Source: Streptomyces sp. MJM8645 (GTDB taxonomy: Bacteria; Actinomycetota; Actinomycetes; Streptomycetales; Streptomycetaceae). Taken from it: 64,000 nt of DNA. The notes under the pieces are model-generated. The model searched no databases, had not been told where the DNA came from, and was given only the letters and a program-made list of their open reading frames with translations. The stretch lies in assembly GCF_001625365.1 (NCBI RefSeq), contig NZ_LJJF01000003.1, forward strand, positions 62,001 through 126,000, written 5' to 3'. Shown here piece by piece: positions 41,302-49,571 of this stretch (its first letter is position 1; every line of letters starts with the position of its first letter). Made by a program: the position numbers and the translations under genes.

Positions 41302-41320
41302 GGGTGGTCGGGGGCCGGGG

Positions 41321-42751
41321 TTACGCGGTGGTGGTCGGGAGCTTGGCGGTCAGCGCGGTCGGGACGTTGACCACGTCGGCGAGGCTGTACTTGCCGGGGC
41401 CGAAGTCGGCTGCGGTGAGGGCCTTCTTGCCGCCGCCCGCGACCAGCCAGACGGTGGAACTGTCGGGCGAGAGCAGCAGGGTGCCGTCGGCGGGGGCGCT
41501 CTTGGCGGCGGCCCCGCCCAGCCAGGTGCCGGGGACGCCCATGAGCGGCTGCTTGTCGTAGCCCATCGCGGTGAAGTCGGCGTAGGTCAGGGAGACCGCC
41601 AGGCCGCCGACCATCACGTAGACGGTGGAGTTGGTGCCGGCGGCGTCGGTGAGGACCGTGCCGTTCTTCAGGGGCTTGGCGACGGCGCCCTGCAGCCAGG
41701 CCTCGGGCACGCCCATCAGGGTCTTGGTGTTGTAGCCGTCGGTGGTCCACTCGCTGCCGGAGATGGGCAGGGCGGTGCCGTTGACCATGACGTACATCGA
41801 CGGGTCGGTGCCGGCCTGGCCGTTGACGACGGTGCCGTTCGGGACGGTGGCCCGGGTGGCGGAGGCGAGCCAGGCGCCGGGGACGCCCATGTCAGCGCGG
41901 GTGTTGTAGCCGTCGGCGGTCCACTCGGCGCCGGAGATGGGCAGGGCGGCGCCGGAGACGACGACGTAGCGGGCGTTGCCGCCGGCCTGGTCGTGGACGA
42001 CGAGGCCGGTCGGGAGGGTGTTGGTGAGCGCGTTCTGCAGCCAGGCGGTGGGGACGCCCAGGTCGGGGCGGGTGTTGTAGCCGGCCGCCGTCCAGTCCGC
42101 GCCGGAGATGGACAGCGCCGCGCCGGCGACGACGACGAAGCGGGAGGAACCGCCGGCCTGGTCGTGGACGACGGTGCCCTCGGGCGGGGTGGTGGGCAGG
42201 GCGTTGAAGCGGGCGTCGTCCACCAGGACGATCTTGCTCAGGTCGTAGCCGTCGGGGGCGACGTCGGAGCCGGCGACGGGCAGGCCCGCGCCGCTGATCA
42301 GGACCTTGACCGAGGAGCCGTTGGGCGACTTGACGAGCGTGCCGGTGGGCAGCGACGCCGGGTCGGGGTAGGAGGTGCCGGCCGGGTAGGGGTTGGCGTG
42401 GTCGGCGCCCAGGTTGGCCCCCGGGCCGCAGACCGGCCAGGCGCCCTGGCCCTGCCCGGCGAGGACCTTCTCGGCGATCAGGATCTGCTGCTGCTTGGTC
42501 GCCCGGTTGGCGTAGGGGGCGTACTGGCTGCCGCCGTAGGCGAGCCAGGTGCTCTGGGAGAACTGGAGGCCGCCGTAGTAGCCGTTGTTGGTGTTGATGC
42601 TCCAGTTGCCGCCGCTCTCGCACTGGGCGACCTTGTCCCAGGTGGACACCGAGGCCGCGGAGGCCTGGCCGCCGAGGGCGAGCGGGGCGGCGAGGGCGAG
42701 CAGGGCGGTGGCGGCGGCGAGGGCCGGCGTCTTGCGGGCGGCGGCGGTCAT
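41321..42751 (-). CDS. secreted Rpf-type transglycosylase with six C-terminal repeats
   Basis: 476 residues. After a signal peptide (MTAAARKTPALAAATALLAL, cut near SASAA) comes a resuscitation-promoting-factor domain: WDKVAQCESGGNWSINTNNGYYGGLQFSQSTW, with the catalytic Glu in CESGGNW. From about residue 130 there are repeats of about 60 residues with the pattern P-x-GT-V-V-x-D-x-A-G-x-x-x-x-VYVMV-x-G-x-A-LPIS, ending W-x-x-x-GY-x-T-x-x-x-MGVP-x-x-WL. The same repeats occur in the next gene. They probably form a beta-propeller or wall-binding tail. Confidence 0.88.
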   Translation of the reverse strand: MTAAARKTPALAAATALLALAAPLALGGQASAASVSTWDKVAQCESGGNWSINTNNGYYGGLQFSQSTWLAYGGSQYAPYANRATKQQQILIAEKVLAGQGQGAWPVCGPGANLGADHANPYPAGTSYPDPASLPTGTLVKSPNGSSVKVLISGAGLPVAGSDVAPDGYDLSKIVLVDDARFNALPTTPPEGTVVHDQAGGSSRFVVVAGAALSISGADWTAAGYNTRPDLGVPTAWLQNALTNTLPTGLVVHDQAGGNARYVVVSGAALPISGAEWTADGYNTRADMGVPGAWLASATRATVPNGTVVNGQAGTDPSMYVMVNGTALPISGSEWTTDGYNTKTLMGVPEAWLQGAVAKPLKNGTVLTDAAGTNSTVYVMVGGLAVSLTYADFTAMGYDKQPLMGVPGTWLGGAAAKSAPADGTLLLSPDSSTVWLVAGGGKKALTAADFGPGKYSLADVVNVPTALTAKLPTTTA

Positions 42752-42823
42752 GACGGAATTCCCCCTGGGCAGGTACGGGTTGGCGAGCGGGTTGGCGGGT
42801 GTGCGAGCAGGTGTGCGGGTGCC

Positions 42824-42855
42824 GGGCGGCCCGGCCGGCGGTGGCCGGGCCGCCC
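42824..42855 (-). terminator. terminator of the NlpC/P60-like gene
   Basis: GGGCGGCCCGGCC (42824-42836) pairs perfectly with 42843-42855 around a 6-base loop, 16 bases beyond the stop codon. Confidence 0.7.
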
Positions 42856-42871
42856 TGGCGGGGTGGGCGCG

Positions 42872-44638
42872 TCAGGCGACGGTGGGGAGCTTGGCGGTCA
42901 GCGCGGTCGGGACCTTCACCACGTCGGCGGCGTTGTAGGAGCCGGGCGCGGCCGCCTTCTTGCCGCCGCCGTTGACGACCTGCCAGACGGTGGGGCCGTC
43001 GGAGGACTGCAGCAGGGTGCCGTCGGCGGGGGCGCTCTTGGCGGCGGCCGCCTGCTCCCAGCTGCCGGGGGCGCCGCGCAGCGGCAGCTTGTCGTAGCCG
43101 TAGCCGGTGAAGTCGGCGTAGGTGAGCGGGACGGCCAGGCCGCCGGCCATCACGTAGACGGTGGAGTCGGTGCCGGCGGCGTTGGTGATCAGGGTGCCGT
43201 TGGCGAGCGGGCGGGCGACCTCGGCGGCCTCCCATGCCTCCGGGACGCCCAGGACCGGCTGGTTGGCGTAGGTGGTGGTGAACTCGGCGCTGGTCATCGG
43301 CAGCGCGGAGTTGTTGACCATCACGTAGATCGACGGGTCGGTGCCGGCCTGGCCCTTGATCAGGGTGCCGTCCGGGACGGTCTTCCTGGCCGTGGTGTTG
43401 AGCCACTCGCCGGGCACGCCCATCAGGGACTGGAGGTTGTAGCCGTCGGCGGTCCACTCGGAGGCGGAGATGGGCAGGGCGGCGCCGCCGACGACGACGT
43501 AGCGGCTGGGGTCGGTGCCGGACTGGTCCATCAGGACGGTGCCGTTGGGCATGGGCTTGGCGATGGCGGCCTTCAGCCAGTCGCTGGGCACGCCCATCAG
43601 GGACTGGGTGTTGTAGCCGTCGGCGGTCCACTCGGCGGCGGAGATGTGCATGGCGGTGCCGTTGACGACGACGTAGCGGCCGGCGTCGGTGCCGGACTGG
43701 TCCATCACGACGAGTCCGGTGGCCGGGCTGGTGTTGATCGCGCCCTGCAGCCAGCTGGACGGGACGCCCATGTCGGCGCGGGTGTTGTAGCCGTCGGCGG
43801 TCCAGTCCGAGCCGGAGATGACCAGCGCCGCGCCGCCGACCACGACGTAGCGGGAGGAACCGCCGGCCTGGTCGTGGACCACGGTGCCGGGCGGCGGCAC
43901 GGTGGGCAGGGCGTTGAAGGCGCCGTCGTCGACCTGGACGATCTTGCTCAGGTCGTAGCCGTCGGGGGCGACGTCGGAGCCGGCGACCGGCAGGCCCGCG
44001 CCGTTGATGATGACCTTGACCGAGGCGCCGTTCGGGGACTTGACCAGGGTGCCGGAGGGCAGCGAGGACGGGGAGGTGCTGACGTCCTCGACGACGTTCT
44101 TGTAGCGCCGCGCCTTGTAGTCGCCGTTGGGGTGCGAGTCGAACTTCGCGGCGTTGATGGAGGCGCCGGTGATGTGCTTCACCGGGGTGGAGCCGAAGGA
44201 GTAGTAGGAGAAGGTCGTGTGGCCGGGGTCGTCCCACTTCTCGAAGAGCAGGACGTGGTCGTAGAAGCTGTTGAGGACGTCCCCGGGGCGCAGGTCGCCG
44301 CGCGGGATCTCGTAGCTCTCGTCGGTGGCGATGGACTGGGTGGTGGCGCTGTAGCCCAGGTGCCAGGCCATGGAGACGTAGCCGGAGCAGTCCTTGCGGT
44401 AGTAGCGGCCGCTGGAGTCGGGGAAGGTCGCGCCCTGGTTGTAGGTGAGGCCCGGGTTCTGGTTGAACCAGTACTGGGCGCGGGAGAGGATCTCCGACCG
44501 GGTGATCTGGCCGCCGACGGTGGACGAGGCGGCGGCGTGGGCCGCGGTGGTGGTGACGGCCGTGGCGGCTATCGCGCCGGAGGCGGCGATGGAGGCGGCG
44601 AGGGTGATGCGGGCGAGCTTGGAGAGCGCGGAGGGCAT
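42872..44638 (-). CDS. secreted NlpC/P60-like peptidase with C-terminal repeats
   Basis: 588 residues. The signal peptide is followed by a catalytic domain (about 40-170): YRKDCSGYVSMAWHLGY holds the nucleophile Cys, and GDVLNSFYDHVLLFEKW the His. This is the NlpC/P60 plan of peptidoglycan endopeptidases. From about 190 it carries seven or so repeats of the type shared with the Rpf-like gene (GTVVHDQAGGSSRYVVVGGAA, GYNTRADMGVPSSWL). Repeat sequences of the two genes are nearly interchangeable, so the genes arose by domain fusion and duplication. The two enzymes would cut glycan and stem peptide together. Confidence 0.86.
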   Translation of the reverse strand: MPSALSKLARITLAASIAASGAIAATAVTTTAAHAAASSTVGGQITRSEILSRAQYWFNQNPGLTYNQGATFPDSSGRYYRKDCSGYVSMAWHLGYSATTQSIATDESYEIPRGDLRPGDVLNSFYDHVLLFEKWDDPGHTTFSYYSFGSTPVKHITGASINAAKFDSHPNGDYKARRYKNVVEDVSTSPSSLPSGTLVKSPNGASVKVIINGAGLPVAGSDVAPDGYDLSKIVQVDDGAFNALPTVPPPGTVVHDQAGGSSRYVVVGGAALVISGSDWTADGYNTRADMGVPSSWLQGAINTSPATGLVVMDQSGTDAGRYVVVNGTAMHISAAEWTADGYNTQSLMGVPSDWLKAAIAKPMPNGTVLMDQSGTDPSRYVVVGGAALPISASEWTADGYNLQSLMGVPGEWLNTTARKTVPDGTLIKGQAGTDPSIYVMVNNSALPMTSAEFTTTYANQPVLGVPEAWEAAEVARPLANGTLITNAAGTDSTVYVMAGGLAVPLTYADFTGYGYDKLPLRGAPGSWEQAAAAKSAPADGTLLQSSDGPTVWQVVNGGGKKAAAPGSYNAADVVKVPTALTAKLPTVA

Positions 44639-44822
44639 GACGACGCGTCCTGACGGTGTGAGAGCGGCGGTGGGCGCCCGGTGCGGGCGCGGGAAGTCGA
44701 GGGGCGTGGCCCGGAGGGAGGCGGACGGCTGCCCTGCAGGAGCAGCGGTCGGGTGGCCTCGGGCGACGGCGGGGCGGGTCAGTCCCGGATGGTGTCCACG
44801 GAAGTGGCCGGCGCGGGGCGGG

Positions 44823-45038
44823 TCAGTCCCAGATGGTGTTGGCCGGGGTGACGGTGACCGGCGCGGGGGTGGTGACCGGCGCGGGGCCGTCCCAGATGGT
44901 GTTCGCCGTCGTGGCGGCCGGGGCGGGGGTGGGACCGTCCCAGATGGTGTTGGCCGAGGCCTGGCCGGCGATCGGCAGGACGGCGGCGAGGGCGAGGGCG
45001 GCGACCGCGGCGGCCTTGGCGAGCGGGGTGCGAAGCAT
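44823..45038 (-). CDS. small secreted protein with three NTIWD repeats
   Basis: 71 residues from the ATG at 45038, with AGAGG 8 bases upstream. A signal peptide (MLRTPLAKAAAVAALALAAV, cut near QASA) leaves a mature part of about 43 residues made almost only of three copies of A-NTIWD separated by Pro/Ala/Thr/Val linkers. The third copy forms the extreme C terminus, which ends in Asp. Multiple copies of a short motif behind a signal peptide are typical of secreted peptide precursors. A 32-bp palindromic site (45191-45222) lies about 150 bases upstream and matches one in front of the neighbouring regulator gene. Confidence 0.82.
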   Translation of the reverse strand: MLRTPLAKAAAVAALALAAVLPIAGQASANTIWDGPTPAPAATTANTIWDGPAPVTTPAPVTVTPANTIWD

Positions 45039-45190
45039 GGGAGTGGACCTCTTTCGAGAACTGGGCGGGTGGCGGTGAGTCCGGTGTCGCGTCCCGCGGT
45101 AGACGCTCGGCCGGTTTGCCTCCGGGCGGTGGGCCCTGCTGGCGAGTACTAGCTTCGTCGCAGTTCAGGGCGGGTGGAAGGGCTCTCCGG

Positions 45191-45222
45191 TGGACGGAAG
45201 CGGCAGCGTCCGGATCCGTCCA
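45191..45222. promoter_or_regulatory. regulatory site 2 upstream of the NTIWD gene
   Basis: TGGACGG at 45191 and CCGTCCA ending at 45222 form GGACGG-N18-CCGTCC, the same length and outer bases as site 1 (45597-45628). The inner bases match partly (GTCCGGATCCGTCCA against GTCCGGAACCGTCCA). Confidence 0.65.
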
Positions 45223-45233
45223 GCCGGGCCGGA

Positions 45234-45548
45234 TCAGTCCAGCAGGCGCTCGTAGAACGGCGCGACGAGCGGGGCGCCGACGCGGGTGAGCGTCCAGCCG
45301 TGCAGCGCGGGGACGGTCTCGACCGCGCGCCGGCAGAACGTGTCGACGACGGTCTCGGCGGCGCTCAGCCGGCCGGCGACCAGGTAGACGCCGAGGACGG
45401 CGCCGGGGCCGGCGCCCTCGTGCACGGCGACGTGTTCGATGCGCTCCTGGGGCCGCGCGCTCGCCAGCAGCGCCCCGGCGGTGTCGGGCGCGAGCGCCGC
45501 TGCCGGGGCCGGGACCGGGGCCTGGATCTCGGCATGAATCAGGTACAT
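45234..45548 (-). CDS. small hypothetical protein of the NTIWD locus
   Basis: 104 residues from the ATG at 45548. Soluble, starting MYLIHAEIQAPVPAPAAALA, with GAGPGAVLGVYLVAGRLSAAETVVDTFCRRAVETVPALHGW, a ferredoxin-like alpha/beta pattern. No family was recognised. It lies between the TrmB-LuxR regulator (divergent) and the NTIWD peptide gene (same strand, about 200 bases downstream), with site 1 upstream and site 2 downstream. Confidence 0.68.
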   Translation of the reverse strand: MYLIHAEIQAPVPAPAAALAPDTAGALLASARPQERIEHVAVHEGAGPGAVLGVYLVAGRLSAAETVVDTFCRRAVETVPALHGWTLTRVGAPLVAPFYERLLD

Positions 45549-45596
45549 GGAACGGACTCTGCCGAACCGTCGACATCCCGGCATAGAGGATCAACC

Positions 45597-45628
45597 TGGA
45601 CGGTTCCGGCGGTGTCCGGAACCGTCCA
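45597..45628. promoter_or_regulatory. regulatory site 1 between the divergent 104-residue and LuxR genes
   Basis: TGGACGGTTCCGG (45597-45609) and CCGGAACCGTCCA (45616-45628) are perfect 13-base complements around CGGTGT. The position, 48 bases from one start and 94 from the other, fits a shared operator. Confidence 0.75.
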
Positions 45629-45722
45629 AGGGCCCTTGCTGGCCCCCTCTCGCACTCGCGTGCGATGATCGCGTACGCAGCGATTGGCGATTCAGGCCTT
45701 ACACACCGGGGGGTAACGAGGC

Positions 45723-46718
45723 ATGCTGACCGCACTCGGGCTGGATGCCGTGTCAGAGAGCGTCTACCGCAGCATGCTCGCGCATCCCGGCGACGGGGTG
45801 CGGGCGCTGGCGGAGCGGCTCGGGCGCAGCGAGGAGGAGGTCCGGCGCTGTCTGGACCTGCTGAGCGAGCTGGCGCTGATCCGGCCCTCCTACGAGCGGG
45901 AGGGCGAGCTGCGAGCGGTGTCGCCGCAGGTCGGCATGGAGTTGCTGATGGCCCGTCAGCAGGCTGATCTGGCGGCGCAGCAGCTGCGGATCGAGGCGTC
46001 CCGGGCGGCGGCTGCGCAGTTGATCGCGGAGTACGCGGATCTGCGGCCGGCCGCCTCGCACGCGGGGGTGGAGCAGTTGGTGGGCCTGGACCAGATCCGG
46101 GACCGGATCGCTTCGCTGGCCCGTGGCCTGACGGCGGAGATCATGACGTTCGCGCCGGGTGGCGGGCATTCTCCGGAGAGCATCGAGGCGTCCCGGCCGC
46201 ATGACCGGGATCTGCTGGGCCGGGGGGTGCGGATGCGGACGGTGTACCTGGACAGTGTGCGCAACAGCCAGCCGACGGTGGCGTATGTGGGCTGGTTGGC
46301 GGAGCTGGGCGGGGAGGTGCGGACGGCGCCGGAGCTGCCGACCCGGATGATCATCTTCGATCGGGCGACGGCACTGATCCCGGTCAGCGGGGAGGACACC
46401 CGGGCGGGGGCGGTCGTGCTGACCGGTCACGGGACGCTGGTGGCGCTGTGTGCGCTGTTCGAGCACGTGTGGGGCCAGGCGCGGGAGTTGGGGCCGTCGG
46501 CGGTGCGGGACGAGGGCGGGCTCAGTGCGCCGGAGGCGACGGTGGTGCGGTTGCTGGCGCAGGGGCTGACGGACGAGGCGATCGCCAAGCGGCTGGGGGT
46601 GTCGTCGCGGACGGCGCGGCGGGTGGCGACGGATCTGATGGAGCGTCTGGGTGCGCGCAGTCGTTTCGAGTTCGGGATGCGGGCGGTGCAGAACGGCTGG
46701 CTGCCGCAGCAGTTGTAG
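45723..46718 (+). CDS. TrmB-like/LuxR-type transcriptional regulator
   Basis: 331 residues from the ATG at 45723. Residues 1-70 form a TrmB-like winged helix (LGLDAVSESVYRSMLAHPG, LAERLGRSEEEVRRCLDLL). The middle is the PLD-like effector region of this family (LDQIRDRIASLARGLTAEIMTFAPGG through RMIIFDRATALIPV). The C-terminal LuxR helix-turn-helix is LSAPEATVVRLLAQGLTDEAIAKRLGVSSRTARRV. Streptomycetes have many such orphan regulators with unknown ligands. Here a multi-copy peptide gene and two matching palindromes adjoin, suggesting it controls, and may sense, the peptide. Confidence 0.88.
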   Translation: MLTALGLDAVSESVYRSMLAHPGDGVRALAERLGRSEEEVRRCLDLLSELALIRPSYEREGELRAVSPQVGMELLMARQQADLAAQQLRIEASRAAAAQLIAEYADLRPAASHAGVEQLVGLDQIRDRIASLARGLTAEIMTFAPGGGHSPESIEASRPHDRDLLGRGVRMRTVYLDSVRNSQPTVAYVGWLAELGGEVRTAPELPTRMIIFDRATALIPVSGEDTRAGAVVLTGHGTLVALCALFEHVWGQARELGPSAVRDEGGLSAPEATVVRLLAQGLTDEAIAKRLGVSSRTARRVATDLMERLGARSRFEFGMRAVQNGWLPQQL

Positions 46719-46772
46719 GGCGTTCGCGGGGGTGGCCGTGGCGGGAGCCGGGCGGCTGGTGCGGGTGTGGGT

Positions 46773-46809
46773 CCGCCCGCCGCCCCCGGGTCGCGGGGGC
46801 GGCGGGCGG
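46773..46809. terminator. bidirectional terminator
   Basis: CCGCCCGCCGCCCCCG (46773-46788) pairs perfectly with 46794-46809 around GGTCG, between the convergent LuxR and secreted-protein genes. Confidence 0.75.
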
Positions 46810-46833
46810 CGCCGGTGGTGTGGAGCGGGGCTG

Positions 46834-47283
46834 CTAGAACGGCGGGAGCGTGCCGAGCTTGACGTCGCCCGTGTAGTGCTTGCCGAGCGCGTCGAAGTCG
46901 TAGTACAGGTGCACGTCGTCGCCGACCAGGTAGAACCTCTGCGTGCCGTTGACGAACGGCGACAGGCCCAGGTGGAAGGTGATGCCCTCGGTCAGGCTGC
47001 CGGAGGCGCTGCCGACCTTGACCTTGCCGAGGAACGGCACGTTCGCGTACACCACGATGGACGCGGAGCGGGCGGTCGTGTCGAGGGTGAGCGTGGTCTC
47101 CAGCGGGCCGGTGACGTAGGTCCAGGTCTGCACGTCCGTGATGGCGGGCGTGACGTTCTGGACCACTGCGACCGGGGCCGGGGCCGGGGCGGCCGCCATG
47201 GCCGCCGTGCTGCCGAAGCCGACTGTCAGGACGGCGAGGCCGGCCACCACAACACCCGCACGACGTACAAAGCGGTTCTTCAT
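46834..47283 (-). CDS. secreted hypothetical beta protein
   Basis: 149 residues, with GGGAGGG before the ATG. The signal peptide (MKNRFVRRAGVVVAGLAVLT) is cut near AMAAA. The mature part alternates short strands (VQTWTYVTGPLETTLTLDTT, ASIVVYANVPFLGKVKVGSA, RFYLVGDDVHLYYDFDALGKHYTGDV). There are no cysteines. Not recognised. Confidence 0.7.
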   Translation of the reverse strand: MKNRFVRRAGVVVAGLAVLTVGFGSTAAMAAAPAPAPVAVVQNVTPAITDVQTWTYVTGPLETTLTLDTTARSASIVVYANVPFLGKVKVGSASGSLTEGITFHLGLSPFVNGTQRFYLVGDDVHLYYDFDALGKHYTGDVKLGTLPPF

Positions 47284-47795
47284 GGTTCCCTCCCAGAGGT
47301 GTGAGCTGATGGGCGGGTCCCCCGGGGTGATTCCTATCAGTCAACTCGCTTGGGGTGCCAGCGTGTTGTACATCACGACCGCGCTCCGGCGTAAAAGTGG
47401 ACCCACCCGTTCGGGTGGTTTTTCTTGACTTGGCCAGCGGCCCTGTGCAGTGCGGGGCGGCCCGGGTCGCGCGGCCCGTTCCGGGTACGGAGCAGCCGTC
47501 CCCTCGTGCGGGTTCGGGGTTTTGCCGGCCGACTGCGGGGCGGGGCCTGCGGGCGGGCCGGGGCCGGTGGCGGGCCCGTTCGGGGGCGGGACGGTCTGCG
47601 GTCGCGGGCCAAGTGGACCGGTTCGCGCGGGGGGCGCTACGCGCGTCCGTTTCCGTCCACCCGGGGGTATTTGTCGGACCTTCACGGGTCCCCCATCAGA
47701 TAATCACTCGGCTGCCGGAATTCCGACCCCTGGCGTACCGCGCGGTCCACTCGAATTCCTTCGCACACCGCCGAGCAGCGAAAGGCCTTCACCCC
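47284..47795. promoter_or_regulatory. 512-base intergenic region ahead of phoD
   Basis: Between two divergent genes. TTTTTCTTGACTTGG (about 47417) offers a -35-like TTGACT, and CAGATAATCACTC (about 47698) an AT-rich patch. TTCACGGGTCC near 47684 weakly recalls a PHO box half-site, but no clear pair of direct repeats was found. No protein-like frame was seen. Confidence 0.4.
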
Positions 47796-49433
47796 ATGAC
47801 CCGCCCTGCCGACCGCCCCTCCCCCGACCAGCAGCTGCGCGAGGCCGCCGCGCGGCTGGACCGGCGCCGCTTCCTCACCGTCACGTCGGCCGCCGCCGCG
47901 CTGGCGTTCACCGTCAACCTGCCGTCCGCGCACGCCGAGGACGCCGAGTTCGGACCGCGCGCCATCACCGGCAACCCGTTCACCCTCGGCGTGGCCTCCG
48001 GCGACCCGCTGCCCGGGGCCGTCGTGCTGTGGACCCGCCTGGCGCCGCGCCCGCTGGAGCCCGGCGCCGGACTGCCGCCCGCCGGCTCGGTGCGGGTGGG
48101 CTGGGAGCTGGCCCGCGACGAGCGGTTCCGCAAGGTGGTGCGGCGCGGCAGCGCCCGCGCGCACGCCGAGTTCAACTACGCGGTGCACGTGAACGTCGAC
48201 GGCCTCGACGCGGACCGGGTGTACTGGTACCGCTTCACCGTCGGCGCCTGGAGCAGCCCCGTGGGCCGCACCCGCACCGCGCCGGAGCGCGGGCGCCGGC
48301 TGGACGCCGTCCGCTTCGGGCTGGTGTCCTGCCAGGCCTACGAGGACGGCTACTTCACCGCCTACCGCCACCTGGCCGACGAGGACCTGGCCGCGGTGTT
48401 CCACGTCGGCGACTACATCTACGAGTACGGCATCGACGCGGCGGGCGGCGACCGCAAGTACACCGACCGCACCCTGCCGGCGCTGTTCAACCACGAGACG
48501 GCCACGCTGGAGGACTACCGGCTGCGCTACTCCCTCTACAAGAACGACCCCGACCTCCAGGCCGCGCACGCCGCCCACCCCTGGTACGTCACCTGGGACG
48601 ACCACGAGGTGGAGAACAACTACGCGGCCGGTATCCCCGAGAAGGGCCAGGACCCGGCGCCGTTCATCGCCCGCCGCGCCGCCGCCTACCGCGCGTACTG
48701 GGAGAACATGCCGCTGCGGATGCCGCAGCCGCGCGGCACCGAACTCACCCTCTACCGGCGCGTCCACTTCGGGCAGCTCGCGCAGTTCGACATCCTCGAC
48801 ACCCGCCAGTACCGAGACGACCAGGCCAACGGCGACGGCTGGCAGTACCCCACCCCGGAGAGCGAGGACCCGCGGCGCACCCTGATGGGCGCCGCCCAGG
48901 AACGCTGGTTCGCCGAGGGCCTGCACCGCTCCCGGGCGACCTGGAACGTCGTGCCGCAGCAGGTCGTCTTCTCCCGCCGCAAGAACACCACCGCCGATCG
49001 CTCCAAGCTCTCCATGGACGCCTGGGACGGCTACCCGGCCGCCCGCGAGCGCTTCCTGACCGCCGTCGACCGGGCCGGGGTGGAGAACCTGGTGCTGCTC
49101 ACCGGCGACGTCCACGTCGCCTACGCCCTGGACGTCAAGCGCGACTTCGACAAGCCGGACTCGCGCACCGTGGGCGTGGAGTTCGTCGGCACCTCGATCA
49201 GCAGCGACGGCGACGGCGAGGAGAAGCCGTCCAACTGGCAGAACCTGATGTCGGCCAACCCGCACATGAAGTTCTACGACGGGCGGCGCGGCTACACCAC
49301 GCTCACCCTGGACCGCCACCAGGTCCGCGCCGACTACCGCGCCGTCTCCCACATCACCCGCCCCGGCGGCACCGTCACCACCGCCGCCTCCTTCGTCACC
49401 CAGGCCGGCAACCCGGGCATCCACCCCGCCTGA
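47796..49433 (+). CDS. phoD: alkaline phosphatase D, Tat-exported
   Basis: 545 residues from the ATG at 47796 with AAAGG upstream. A Tat signal (LDRRRFLTVTSAAAALAFTV) precedes the N-terminal PhoD domain (FTLGVASGDPLPGAVVLWTRLAP). The metallophosphatase part has FGLVSCQAYEDGYF, FHVGDYIYEYG, WDDHEVENNY and LLTGDVHVAYA, which provide the Fe/Ca ligands. It hydrolyses phosphodiesters such as teichoic acid outside the cell. It is probably induced under phosphate limitation, although a convincing PHO box was not found. A strong terminator follows. Confidence 0.94.
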   Translation: MTRPADRPSPDQQLREAAARLDRRRFLTVTSAAAALAFTVNLPSAHAEDAEFGPRAITGNPFTLGVASGDPLPGAVVLWTRLAPRPLEPGAGLPPAGSVRVGWELARDERFRKVVRRGSARAHAEFNYAVHVNVDGLDADRVYWYRFTVGAWSSPVGRTRTAPERGRRLDAVRFGLVSCQAYEDGYFTAYRHLADEDLAAVFHVGDYIYEYGIDAAGGDRKYTDRTLPALFNHETATLEDYRLRYSLYKNDPDLQAAHAAHPWYVTWDDHEVENNYAAGIPEKGQDPAPFIARRAAAYRAYWENMPLRMPQPRGTELTLYRRVHFGQLAQFDILDTRQYRDDQANGDGWQYPTPESEDPRRTLMGAAQERWFAEGLHRSRATWNVVPQQVVFSRRKNTTADRSKLSMDAWDGYPAARERFLTAVDRAGVENLVLLTGDVHVAYALDVKRDFDKPDSRTVGVEFVGTSISSDGDGEEKPSNWQNLMSANPHMKFYDGRRGYTTLTLDRHQVRADYRAVSHITRPGGTVTTAASFVTQAGNPGIHPA

Positions 49434-49440
49434 CCCGCTG

Positions 49441-49482
49441 CCCCCGGGTCCCGCCGCTCACGGGGGCGGCGGGACCCGGGGG
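49441..49482 (+). terminator. terminator of phoD
   Basis: Perfect 16-base arms CCCCCGGGTCCCGCCG (49441-49456) and 49467-49482, loop of 10, starting 8 bases after the stop. Confidence 0.8.
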
Positions 49483-49533
49483 TGGCTGAGAGCCTTGAGC
49501 GTGACCGCGCCGCACCAGTTGCCTCGCATAGGC

Positions 49534-49565
49534 CCCCCGGCTGCTCAGGACTGAGCAGCCGGGGG
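49534..49565 (-). terminator. terminator of the S41 peptidase gene
   Basis: CCCCCGGCTGCTCAG (49534-49548) pairs perfectly with 49551-49565, 7 bases past the peptidase stop on the minus strand. Confidence 0.7.
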
Positions 49566-49571
49566 ACTCAA

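Noticed and set aside
40688..44653. A 1321-residue plus-strand frame
   Set aside because: Antisense shadow of the sphingomyelinase and the two repeat-bearing hydrolases; its periodicity mirrors their repeats.
44823..45038. Lanthipeptide or lasso peptide precursor
   Set aside because: The mature part lacks Cys and the locus has no modification enzymes; the N terminus is a Sec signal rather than a leader peptide.
47284..47795. PHO box before phoD
   Set aside because: Only a weak half-site was seen; no two direct repeats with 11-base spacing could be read.
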